From Casuarius casuarius (lineage: Eukaryota; Chordata; Aves; Casuariiformes; Casuariidae), in NCBI GenBank assembly GCA_003342895.1, contig PTFA01000038.1, positions 2,324,590 through 2,388,589 on the forward strand: a stretch of 64,000 nucleotides of DNA. The letters are read 5' to 3'. The position numbers and the translations under genes are program-made. Under the pieces are notes generated by a model, which saw only the letters and a program-made list of their open reading frames with translations, had not been told where the DNA came from and did no database searches. Below are positions 34,140-45,500 of this stretch, in pieces (position 1 is the first letter of the stretch; every line of letters starts with the position of its first letter).

Positions 34140-34260
34140 GATATGGGTCTTAAATCAACACAATTAATTGCTCTGGTATTTGTTCATATATTAGATTAGT
34201 ACTTTGGGGGGCAATTAAGCGTCTTTGACAAGCGAATGCCCAGTGGCAAGGCTTACCCTG
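34140..34260. promoter_or_regulatory. enhancer-like block with palindromic homeodomain core
   Basis: Contains CAATTAATTG (34161-34170), a perfect 10-bp palindrome and dimeric homeodomain site. This is followed by ATATTAGATTAGTAC and GGCAATTAAGCG. The block is short, dense and non-repetitive. Confidence 0.38.
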
Positions 34261-34295
34261 CTCCTCCTGCAGTCTGCCAGTGCGGGAGGGAAGGC

Positions 34296-34335
34296 ATGGA
34301 AGAGAAGGGGAAGGGATGGAAGAGATGGGGGAAAG
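34296..34335 (+). repeat. degenerate 20-bp tandem duplication
   Basis: Two adjacent units starting ATGGAAGAGA, matching at 16 of 20 positions, within a purine-rich stretch. Confidence 0.85.
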
Positions 34336-35113
34336 ACTACTGTTCTGTAGTAGTTTTCAATAAAAGAAAAACATATTTCAAAAGTTTGCACTGAAGGTTA
34401 AAATACTCATTTGGAAAAAAATCCTCTATATTTATCACTTTCCTTCAGAAACAGGCATTGAAGTTACACAACTAATGCTGTGTATGTATGAAGAATACCA
34501 AGGAGAAATTAAACTCTCCATCCTATTTTGCCTCTGTTGAATTTTTTCTAATTTTCCCTCCAACCTGAACTGATGCTCTTCTAATGATATTTAACGAAAC
34601 CCACAATGAGTAGACCACATCTTCAAGAACAACATCTGGAGATACCTAAACTGACCTTATGTATATTCTAGACCCTATCCAAATCTAATCTCTTCACCTA
34701 TTACTGACCCAGTTCCCATTGCACTGTCAACACACTGCAGACTTTTCCACCTGTGCAGCTAATACACCTTCCAAAGCCATCAAAGCATAGCTTTGGGAAT
34801 GAATCCCCATGCAGCTAAGCCTATCTTCCAGCTTTAACTTGATCAGGAAACCACAGCTCTCCCTCTAAACCATTTGGTACTAGCACTAGTTTGCTACTAC
34901 GCCACCCCAATCCTCAACCCATTTTTCACCCCAACACTCATTTCCTACTCTTTCTGTAATTAAGGTTGCAATGGAACAGCCTGGCAGCATTTAATACTGT
35001 TTTTATTAATGCTGTAATGGCTCGAGTTATGAGATATTGAGCCATTTTTGTGTTTTTGCAGATCAAGCTAGAAGTTCCCCGTGCTGCTGGTGGGTTTCTG
35101 TTTCTCTGTGCTC
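34336..35113. other. unique, G-poor DNA
   Basis: The plus strand is poor in G and rich in C, A and T from about 34540 to 34970. No repeat family is recognised. It leads into the minus-strand frame at 35114-35461 and might belong to the same old insertion. Confidence 0.45.
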
Positions 35114-35461
35114 CTATTCAAAATACCTTCTCGATTCGTGTACAACATATACGGTTGTAAGGAAGGCATATCCTGAAATGCTTTCTATCAAACTCAACTG
35201 TTCTATGCTGTCTGGAACAAAGATTTTTCCAAAAAAAATGGTTTTTCCTATTATAGCTCGAATTTTTTGGTGTCTGACTTGAGACATTTTGCCCAACTTG
35301 GACGGGTCCCAGTTTTCTAAGAAAGTGTCAGCTCTCCATCCTCTGAATAGAAACCCCATTAAATAAAATATGGCTACCTCTAAGTCCCCAAAGTCACAGA
35401 CAACATTTGCAAGACACTCGCCCAACATCTTGCTGTTATCCTGAGAGATACTCAGCGGCAT
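35114..35461 (-). other. protein-like minus-strand open frame, unrecognised
   Basis: 115 codons from an ATG, with an in-frame TGA four codons upstream. The translation is balanced and globular-looking (MPLSISQDNSKMLGECLAN, later GDLEVAIFYLMGFLFRGW), unlike the low-complexity frames elsewhere. No family is recognised. In AT-rich DNA of this length a few such frames are expected by chance. A pseudogene or transposon relic is an alternative. Promoter, splice and poly-A partners are not evident. Confidence 0.15.
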
Positions 35462-36300
35462 CTCTCTTGGTCAGCAGTAACGACATTTTCTTTAAGAAAA
35501 CTTTAAAGTGGTTTCAGGCAAGTTACAAGACATATTAAAAATGACATGCCATCTGCTTCCCAATGCAATGTTTTGCATTGTGTAACTAAACCAATTTAAG
35601 AACTGAAGCCTATTTGACACCTAATTAGGCTGTATGGTAACCTGATCACTTGTAGATGTTTTGGAGGGGAAGAAACGCTCGAAGAGTCTTATATTCTTGT
35701 CTTTCTTATAAAGAAAACAATCAAAAATAATTAGTCACAGAAATGTTTTTCCCTCCTAAGTATCTTCTTTTTCCCATTTAGGAACTAAGGCATATGTTTC
35801 TCCCATGCCACCCGCTATATCTAGTAAAATGCAAATTAGCCCTTTTTAGTACCTTTTTCGGCTACCACAATCCCAGAGCTTTAAGAGAGGTCTGGAAAGG
35901 GGGCAGGAACATTCAGCTGAGTTGCAGAACCAAAGGCTCCATCATCGATGCCCAACATCATGTGGCAGTTTGCCAGGTCATTCATTCATTTGCCTAAAGT
36001 TATAGTTTCTCTAAGGAGACATGCGGTGACCTCTAAAGCAATTATACTAAAGGGGTAGCACGAGGATATAAAAGCAGTAGGCACAATCCAGACAGAAACA
36101 ACCCATACCAAAGCATTTAAAATTCAAAATCTAGACACCAGCTTGTGTACTGCACGAGCTTCCTCACGTGTTACAGCAATGCAAAGATGAGGACCTAAGA
36201 CAGCTTGCAACATGCCACATCCCAAAATACCGAAGCAGGTCAAACTCAGCATCAGAAGTACCTGGTGGCACTCCTTCACCGTGAACGGAGATGTTTAGAT
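35462..36300. other. unique non-coding DNA
   Basis: AT-rich, with CACCTAATTAGGC near 35616, a partly palindromic homeodomain core. Otherwise nothing is recognised. Confidence 0.5.
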
Positions 36301-38000
36301 TCACAGATCTATTGGGAATGGGCAGCAAAAAAATGGTTGTAGAGCAATTTTGATATTGACTGCCTATACAGTCGTTGCATCGAGGAGGAAAAAAAATAAT
36401 AATTTTTCAGGCATGCATGGATGGAGGAAAGTACATATTTAGAGATGCAGCATCTCCTGAAGTGTCTTAAACACATCTTGTAGAAATCAAAGAAAACACT
36501 TTCCTGTGTCTCGCTGCGTGCACCCACACACCAAATGCACATATATGATGAGAGACCCGCGACAAAAGCAGATTCTCGCGTCAGCCACCACCAACAGCTC
36601 GCAGAAGCACAATGCGTCGCTCCTCGCTCTGCTCCCCTGGGACGGAGAAGGGGAACAAACCCGGCAGTTTTCACCCGTGACACTTCTATCAGATACAGTC
36701 TTACTCCAACGGATCCATTAGGGAAGTTGCTAACAAGGGCTGGGGCCTTTCCCGAGGTCAGACCCCTCCAGGGCTCCTATCCAGTTCCTCTTTGGAGACC
36801 ACCTCATCTCCAGCAAGCCCTGCTGAGAAACCTCATTCACAGCCAGGGGCAAATGTATGGAAATTTTGGGTGGGCGGCAGAGATGAATGAGCGAGATGGA
36901 CAATCAGAAAAGGGTAACAGTTCCAGAAAGGGTCGGAGCGGGTCGCTCTCGGAGGACGCTCCCAGAATCGGAAGGGTTACGGCTCACAACCTTTATCAGC
37001 TCTCCAGATGAAATACGACTGCTGCGGGACCTGCCTTGTTTTCATACTTTTGTTTTCTGCTGTTCTGTACTAAGTAACCGTCGGCTCTTATCACTATGGC
37101 CCGGGTCCTCCTCGCCTTCCTGTTACCCTCACTGGTGTCACACTGATTTTTAAGCCTTGCCCTGGACCGGAGGTTTTAAAAGGTGCGATGAGTTGAATAG
37201 CCTGATCTAACCGCAGAAGGGCAAAAAGAAAAGCAAACCGATCTAGTTAAACATGCTGCTACCCTCGGGAGAGAAACGGAAGGAGCCAGGGGAATTTGCT
37301 AGCTTTCCTGCAGCGGTGGAGCAGAGCCGCTTTCAATCCAACGCACTGACTTCCCGCTGCTGGAAGCGCAATAAAGGCAGGCGTCAGAGTCAACACCGGC
37401 TCCTGCCGCTCTGCTCACGGGAAATTCAAGGAGCTTGATCCATTGACATGGTAACTGTGCAAACTTGAGGCCATTTGAAATTTAAATAGCATTTCCCCCA
37501 CCCCAGCATGGGCTCTCCATGCCGGTGGTGTCACAGATGCTTTCAGCAGAGGACATCTCTGGCCAAATGCCTCCAGACCCAACCGCGCTCCTCAAAAGTG
37601 GCCAGTGCCACCGATGGGGTCTCCATTTGGAGACTAATTCATATTATCCAGTGGGGGAACAGCAGGTGTTCAGCCGTGCTTGCCTTTAGAAAAAATTAAG
37701 ACCTTGCTTTTCTTCCCCCCACCCCATTCCTCCTTTTACTCGGCTCTTTTCATTGGTTTTAACCACTTCCAAGCTACGCACGCGCTTGGGATGTCTCCGG
37801 GGTGGCAAAGGACAAATTAGCACTAACCAGCAATGGGACAGCATGCACTAGCTACCAATGCTTAAATATGACTTTTATTACTACAAAAGCTACACAGCAA
37901 ATGCCCCTACCAGAGAGCACCGCGTTGTGCCATGCACCAAGTATAAAGCTTCATCCCTCCGAGCTGCTCAAGCCCTGGCATGACACTACTTGGAGTTAAA
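36301..38000. other. unique DNA with modest CpG content
   Basis: From 36530 to about 37000 and again at 37250-37420 CG dinucleotides are slightly raised, with overlapping unrecognised frames (36535-37011 plus, 36309-36683 minus). No island is called. Confidence 0.5.
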
Positions 38001-40379
38001 AGAAGGGGGAAGAATTTCACAGCTGCATCCACTTAACCTATGGAGATGGATGAGGAGAGGCCTTATCGGGAACACATATTGCACAAGTAATTTCCTCCAA
38101 CTTCAGGAAAATGAGATGGGTCACTGTCCAGTATCTCAAGGTCACTGCGGTCTATATAAAATATATGTAAAAGCTGCCAGCCAGCACAGGGAGCACAAGC
38201 CAACCCCAGAGAAGGGGCCAACGGATGGTTTATCAGGGAATTTGACGTCTCTCTCTGTGAGAAGGGCTATATTATTCATATTGAAGCAGTATCCAAGGTA
38301 TGAAGCAGGAGCAAGCACTCGTTGTGCCAGGTATCATGCAAGCATGTAAGAAGTAAAGGCTCCTGCCCTTCCTCCCTTTCTGCACTTCCACCACTTAATT
38401 CACTGTTTAATTCAAGCAGCAGCAACGGAAAGGGAGAGCAATAGAGACGAGAACAGAAATGCAAAACAAGAAACACAGATAACGTGGTTTTTACATAAGA
38501 ACCATCTAAAATTCACGGGGTTTGGAAAGTTAATAGCCCCAGCCACCTACACAATGATATAGCCAGTATTTCCTCATTTTATCTATTTGAGGAAATCCAA
38601 AGGTCCTTTCTCCATGAAACTGCAAATACCAATTCTCCATAGGAGCTAGGGAGTCTTAAAGAATAATATGGAAGAAGGAGAAATGGCTTTGCCGACCAGT
38701 TGAAGGAACACATGGAAGAAGAGCTGAGGACGTCCACAGGAGAGCCAGACAAACGGACAACGGAGGCCACCAGAGCAGGAGCAACGCAGTAAAGTACCAG
38801 GGCACATAAGCAACAAGAGACGGAGTTGTGAAGACTCTTTAAAGATGAGAAGAAGGATTATTAAATAGATATATATATTTCATTTGACTGCTTTTAAAAT
38901 ATTTTGAAGTTATTGTTTCAATTCTCTCCACTAGTAAAGAGGGATGGGGAGGAGTGATAAACTAACGTGGTTTTATTTCAACTCTTCGAAGTCAAAAACA
39001 AACATCACAAAACTTGTGGGAGCATTATTCTGATTTAAGTCTTAGATTCCTAATTTGAGACCCATTTAAGCCGTATATAAGACAGACATCTAAAGTTACA
39101 AAAATCGCTAGACACGTCTAGTGAATTTGCCAGATTTTACTGCCAATAAATGATCGCTATCTCTATTATAGGCTCCAGTTAGGATATTATGCTTGATTCT
39201 TCATAAAATATAACCCACACCATTAAAAGTCTACCTAGCCAGCTTACAACAGCTGGATGACACAAAGAGAAATATCTAATAATGAACAAAAAATAGAGAT
39301 GGAAATTCTTTCTTTTTCCTCTTTTTAAGAAAATTTTATCAAAAAGACCATTACTCAGTAGTTACATCCACAACAACAACAACATATAATAACATATAAA
39401 ACATATAGGCTGCACATGCCACATCCAAAGAGTTTTTTTTTTTTTTCCTCTCCCCACCGGTACAAAGATCATCCAGGCCCTGTCGGGGGCAGTTTGGTCT
39501 GGACAGGCAATCGGGGCACAGAGAACCAGCCCCAGAAGTTCGGCAGAGATGAATCACGAAGACTGGGCAATTCGTATGATGGGATCTGATCACCCCACTA
39601 ACACACAAGCGACAATCAAATGTTCAGCGATGAAAGCCAAGATATTTTTTCCTTTCCTCTCAGCCATTCTTCTATAAAGCAAAGACAGGCATGGGCTGAT
39701 GAAAAATAACCAGTTTTAAACAAACCGTCCTGTGCAAAACTTTTAGCTCTTGCTTTCCCCCAAAGGATCAACTCTCAACCCTTCTATAGCTTCATTTGAA
39801 AATATCCATTCTTATCAGAGCGGGAAAAGGCACACCTCCAAAATGGCATTGCATTTCAAGTGGGAAACAAAGCAGAAAATGAAATAAAAATGTTTATTGA
39901 GGAAATATGAAGGGTTTGCTTGCTGTCGAGCATCCTTCAGGGTGGAATGGATGTGCACCACTTCCACTAACACCCCGTTCTGACAGTAAGATTGCTTCTC
40001 GTATGACCAGCACACATGAAAAGGATGAGGGAAGAAACCTGGGGAAAAAAAATGGAATATCGGAAATAGAGTTTTTAACATTATCCAACAGAGAAAAAAT
40101 ACTTGTGCATCCCAGTCATTTCTTACTCCTTGCTAAATATCCTTTATTAAGTTAAAGCTTTAAAAGACGCACTGAATCAAATTCAATGTCAAAGCGTACT
40201 GCCTGACATTTATTTTCCAAAAATTAGTTACTAGCAGGGTCCAAAATACACCGTCCCACCTCCTAACAGGTCTAACAAGAATTACAGTCGTAGAATCTGC
40301 TTTTTAGTTGCTCGGGAGCAGCGATAACAAAAATGCATTTGTCGGCCACACTGCAGCGTGAGTTAACAACATTCCCGAC
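38001..40379. other. unique non-coding DNA
   Basis: AT-leaning and unremarkable. (CAA)4 at 39369-39384 is followed by three AACATATA words. T12 lies near 39431. Frames are short and unrecognised. Confidence 0.55.
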
Positions 40380-40640
40380 ATCAGATTACGTTTCAGTCTG
40401 CCTTTGGCAGAAGTCCTACATTTCATTCTTAAAGTTGTAGAATAGATGCATTTGATTTGTGATTGAATGGCAGACTATAATCAACCTCGGGACACTCATT
40501 CACTCATGGAATAAAGCCACAAACTCCACTATCTATATATATATTTGTTCTCCCCCACATTTGTTAGTATAATTAAAAGGAAAGAAATTCAATGCAACAG
40601 TTGGGGGAGAGAGGGAAGTAAAACCTGCTCTCTACAATAT
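40380..40640. promoter_or_regulatory. enhancer-like block
   Basis: Contains TTTGTGATTGAATGG and GACTATAATCAACC words resembling PBX/HOX-class sites, with retained CG dinucleotides. TATATATATA lies near 40535. Evidence is motif-based only. Confidence 0.22.
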
Positions 40641-40729
40641 TCTTTAAAATTAAATGTATAGACAGCAAAGGCTTATAGTATACACTCCTCTCCAACCAGC
40701 AACACACAGAAACTGGAGCCAAAGAACAG

Positions 40730-41110
40730 CCTTCGGGAAATTTTTCCAAACCGGTTATTAGGAGGGGAAAAGATGGAGGGCAGCTTGTTCAGTGCTCAGT
40801 CACCAGCGCAGAATTCAAGTCACTGCTCTTGCGGCTGCTCCTCTTGCGGCAAAACACCCATCACCTGGGAATTACCTCCAATATGGCAAATAACATCAGA
40901 AGTTGAGAACTTAAAAGTGTTACTGCCGCACTTTTGAGGAGCTGGTCCCATTTGCAAGAGGGTCAAACCTTCTGGCCGGAGGTTTTTCAAGCTCATCGTC
41001 AGCTAGAAGGGTGACTTGCTTCAGCTCCAGGAACCTATTCATTCCTTCTTTAATAATACATGCTTCTGTTAAAAAGGGCAGCACGCTATTTTTAGACTAT
41101 CCCATAGCAT
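40730..41110. promoter_or_regulatory. enhancer-like block with MEF2-pattern site
   Basis: Includes a perfect MEF2-pattern word, CTATTTTTAG, at 41086-41095, and AATAATACATGC just upstream. The density of site-like words exceeds that of the flanks. Confidence 0.25.
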
Positions 41111-42065
41111 ATAAGAAGCCATCAGCTAGTTTTTAAATCTTGGAAGGGGAGCTGGGAGTCTGTAAAAACGGGGCACGGGTACAGGCTGCTTCCAATTTGT
41201 TTGGAAAAATCGGCACCCTGGATGAGGAGGCATCAAAAACGTGGCTTTGGCTATCTCAAACCCAACCTGAAACACGCTGCCAGAGAAGGAGGGAGAGGGG
41301 GGGGAAAAAGGGAAAAAAAAAAACATACAAAACAAAACCCACTGAAGTGCTATTGCTTGGAAACCACTTTAATAAAAGCCACCGCAGAATATGACAAGAT
41401 ACCTAACCCGCACTGACAGGGAAACCAGTGAAATGAAATCCACACAGCCACTTTTACGTGCCCTCTGCTATAAAAAGAGCTGGATAATAACCATTTCGCA
41501 GCTGAACACGTTAGAAGGATCCAACACCTCTCTGGATCTAAAGGCTGCTGTTACACAAGGAGAAACCCTTCTGGGAGCACCAGCTTCGAGGCAGGAAGAG
41601 CCGTCTTTGCCGCCTCTAAAAGGACAACGAGCTTACTGGAATTAAGGGATGCCTTGACGGTGCTTCTAATTGGCTTTGGTACAAATAGGCTTGGAGGGAA
41701 AAAAAAAAGTTGCTCTTTCCAATCTTTCCAATAAAGTAACACATTGTAGAGATCCGTTTCTAAAGGATGCTGCCTCTATACTCATTTTTCGGGCGCCTGC
41801 ACGCTTCCTCCCCAAGAAGGAGCACCTCCTTGCTCACCAGCCTCCATCAACACAATGTCCAAAACCGGAGCCGGCGCAGACTAGTTTCTCTCCGGTTTCT
41901 CTGGAATTCATTCCTCCGCAAAAAGGAGCTTCTCCTTTTGGCCCCGAAACTGAACCTCTCTCCAGGGACTTGATAAGCAATGCTGAGTTACTCTGATAAA
42001 AGCGTGACTCTGGCTGCAAACTCAGGGCAGTGGGATGCAAGTCTCTGCCAGCAGTGTCACATCCA
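41111..42065. other. unique non-coding DNA
   Basis: Mixed composition with an A11 tract near 41320. Several frames of 68-108 codons on the plus strand are unrecognised. Confidence 0.5.
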
Positions 42066-42104
42066 AAAAAAATAAATATATAAATAAAATATAGATAGAT
42101 AGAT
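42066..42104 (+). repeat. AT-rich/(ATAG)n microsatellite
   Basis: TAAATATA and TAAAATATA units running into three ATAG units. Confidence 0.9.
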
Positions 42105-42480
42105 GTGGAAAAGGTCAGTGTTTCAGCCTTTACTCATTACACTCTTACTAGAGCCCAGCACAGTCTGCTTGCTGGATATAACGGCATCCCCCAAAACATG
42201 TCAGTGATACGTAAGGTTTATAGCAGGTCTTTAAACCAAAAAAATAATAAATGCCAAGTCCGATGCGGCTACACATGCCAAGGGGCATTTTGCACAAATA
42301 AAAGGGAGTGTGTTTTAAGGCAGTTTATTAAATAGCTATGTCTATTTGTCACTTTGGCCTTCCTTATCTCTTTACCTGGTAGCTTACTGTACCGTTACCA
42401 AGACCGGCAGCTGTTGGTTGCACACAAACAGCAAGAAGCACGATATCATCTTTAGAAACCCCAATAACAAATGGCTGAAC
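42105..42480. other. unique non-coding DNA
   Basis: Nothing recognised up to the gap. Confidence 0.5.
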
Positions 42481-42569
42481 NNNNNNNNNNNNNNNNNNNN
42501 NNNNNNNNNNNNNNNNNNNNNNNNNNNNNNNNNNNNNNNNNNNNNNNNNNNNNNNNNNNNNNNNNNNNN
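42481..42569. other. assembly gap
   Basis: 89 N, followed by an AAAACACACACACA tract, so the missing sequence is probably a CA microsatellite or similar. Frames crossing it are artefacts. Confidence 0.97.
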
Positions 42570-42639
42570 AAAACACACACACAACACACCACCACCCTGC
42601 TGCGCAGTGTGACCAGGTCATAAAGCCAAGCCACCGCTA

Positions 42640-43215
42640 GATTTATATCCTAATTTCATGTTTATTCTTTCCTTTCTCAAAGAAAACAAAGGGACCTCAA
42701 TGAGCCCGACCTTTATGAAGCAAAAGGAGCAGATTATAACTCTCGCTGTTCCAGCGAAACCACGACGCGACCCCGACACGTAATAACGCTTCCGACCAGC
42801 AAAGCCCGATTGCTGCGTGCTGCATCCGCTTGAGCGTTTCCAGCTCCCGCTGCAGTGCGGTGGCCCTCGCGGGAGGCCATGAGCACACGCCGCTTCCAGG
42901 CCAGACAAGGTCACTTCTCGCTCTCCTGGCAGTGCCCGGGACACGTCTGCTGCTGAGCTGCTGCACGCCGTGGTCAGCTCCGAACCGGGAGCCTCAGCAT
43001 TAATCACCCTCGCCCTGATGCTACCAAATGCCTCAACGGCAGCGACCCGGCGGCCAGCAGCGAGGGCTGAGCTCCGAGTTTCGCTGCATCCTCACATCGC
43101 TCGTCCAACGCCAGCTGCTGCGGCACGGGGGCTGCAATATCCCCCATTAATCATTCCTAATTTCAGAGGCGGCACCTTAGTCCGTCATGAAAAGCTGCTC
43201 TGCAAGCTAGAAGAC
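42640..43215. promoter_or_regulatory. CpG-enriched stretch
   Basis: CG dinucleotides are raised from about 42745 to 43120. The block ends with the AT-rich word CCCCCATTAATCATTCC, containing a homeodomain core. Minus frames (42618-43007) are unrecognised. Confidence 0.4.
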
Positions 43216-45239
43216 TAAACATCTTCATGGCAACGGCAACCTGTCGAGGAGCAGGAAGAGATCTGCTATCTCCTACTTCTCTTGGAGCACTAAGACTTCA
43301 AAGCCTCGTATCTCGGCTTCTCAGACCCTAAAAGAGCAGCTCAGGGGGCCTACGTACAAAATCCTCTTCAGCTGAGCAAAAGCCTTGCTTACTACCACCC
43401 TCTCAATAACCAGGTAGCAGCATCCTAATCGTCCAACTAAACGTAATGAATTCACTGCGGTTTTACCTCGTGCACTTTCACTAACAAATTCAATACGAAT
43501 TAAGGCACAGGGCAACTCGCATCTTGAATAAAATGAGGGAGTTCAGGGTACTGGAGCTGGGAACATCTGTACCTCCATGTCCACAAATGGAGCACCAACC
43601 TGGATCAGGACCAGCAAAAAGCAAGTATACCCCAGGGTTGCTTGATGGCCTCTATACCACACTCCAGTTTAAGCTTCCCCATCCACAAGATGAGCATCTA
43701 CACCATCACTCCCCAGGTTTAATAATTCTGTCTCCCACTTGGAAAGGGGTCGGAAGAGGGGTCTGAGCCACTTAAACAAGTGGAAGAGTCAGAAACCATT
43801 GCTACACATAAAGGGTTTTGGCTCACCAGCACTTGGACATCTCCTGCAGGCACCACATTTAATTTGCAAAAAACTCTTTCTGCGTGCCCTGGAAACCCCT
43901 TCCCGCCTAAGGCAGCACACGTGTGCGCCTGCAGCCCCCTCTGCTCGGCATGCAGGGCATGGGAAACGCAAACAGAGTGGAAACCACCATTTATTGCCCT
44001 GCGTGTGGTTTCTCCAGCACTTTTTCGCCCAGCCAGAGATGGAGAGGCAACACAACAGCTGCAGCAGAGGAGATGGGACTTTTTTTTTGGTCCAGTTCCC
44101 TATTGCACCAAAAGTAATCTCCGCTCTCATCAAGAATGCTTGCAATGACTGCAGAAAGCAAACCCGATTTTCACTCTTGGGTCGCACTCCCTCGACTCGG
44201 GTTAACAACCACGTTAAGCTTCCATTTCCTGGCGCAGGTTTTTCAGCTTTTTTTTTTTTTTAATTGAGCCTCACTGTACTACACACAAGCCTTCCACGTA
44301 ATGAAGTAAACAGCACCACAATGCATTCCTTAACACTAGCCGAACCACTAAATAGCTGCTTGTAGTTTGACGCCGAAGCAGCTGGGTGTTGGATTACAAA
44401 CGAGAAACAAATGCCAAGGCATGGCCGTAATACGCGCGATACATTGATGACCTGCTGCACGCTCGCCCGCCGCTTCGGGAAGCGGGTCGACAACAAGAGG
44501 TTTTACGCCCAAGCCGCAGAAGAGAGCATAATTTAGGCTTATAATTCAGGTTAAAAAAATAAATAAATAAAAATCCAAGGCAAAAAGTGTTGCATGTACA
44601 TAAATCACAGGGGCTGGAGGGGGCAGGGGTAAAGCTCAGCCTTGCGGGAACGGCACGCGGCAGGATTTGAGGCTTGCAAAAGGCTTCCAGAAGGGTGATA
44701 GCCCGAGTCCAACACAAGCTGCGAGGACGAGGATTTTGGCGGTGGATTACCGCAACTGGAGACCCTGCAGCTCCCCCACCCTCCCTTTGCAAGGGAGAAG
44801 AGCAGGGATTTTCAAAGCGCACAGAGTGTACAACCAAAAGTCCCAGCCAAATAGCACGCATAGCATTTTAAAGCATTGTATCAGCGCGACACAAGCTAAA
44901 GTACACCTATTAAAACTATCTGTGCCGTTCGCCAAGTGCTTTTGGGTTTCAGATGAGGTATGAGGGGTCTTCGACCTCGTGCGCAGTGGGAAGAAACAGC
45001 ACTTGCCATTGAGGCTACAACTCTAGTTAAGACAAAGCAAGTAAGTAAAATTCCCCCCAAAAATGGCACCTTTACCATGAGATAACAACTGCACCTAGCT
45101 ACACCGCTCAAATCCTAGCGAGGGTAAAGCAGGGAAGCTGGCATCCGCAGCCAGGGGAGGTCCTGGGAGAGGAACGAAGCAGAGCAGCATCTGCCTTGCC
45201 CAACCGCATCATCATAAAACACTACTTCTGCCTCATCTC
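43216..45239. other. unique non-coding DNA
   Basis: Mixed DNA with a T14 run near 44250, AAATAAATAAATAAA near 44556 and a small CpG cluster near 44440-44480. Frames up to 174 codons (43739-44263 plus) overlap minus frames and are unrecognised. Confidence 0.5.
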
Positions 45240-45500
45240 CAGTAAAGTTTATAGCAGAAGAGCTAGGACGCGTTTGCGGATGCCACGGCAGCAACGCGCC
45301 CGCTCAGTCCCCAAGCCGCGGCTCGCAAGCGCCTTGTCACCGCCAAAATCGGAGCGTGGCCTAGTTTGAAGCTGCTGTTTAGGGCTGCGCGCCGTCGGAC
45401 CGCACACAACGCTTCAAAAATTTATTTGGGCGCTGCAGAGTTAGCCGCAGGAGTTTTTAACTAACAGCCGCTACAACACGACGGGAAATAAATTGCCAGC
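45240..45500. promoter_or_regulatory. small CpG cluster
   Basis: Frequent CG dinucleotides for about 200 bases, then an AT-rich tail with TTTATTTGGGCG. The size is below a classical island. Confidence 0.45.

Noticed and set aside
42364..42634. Open frames spanning the second N block
   Set aside because: Same artefact. Most of the frame is undetermined sequence.
43925..43950. CTCF-like site on the minus strand (CAGAGGGGGCTGC)
   Set aside because: An extra G breaks the core alignment. Much weaker than the site at 33801.
43739..44263. 174-codon plus frame
   Set aside because: It overlaps a 122-codon plus frame in another register and a 139-codon minus frame. No recognised family.
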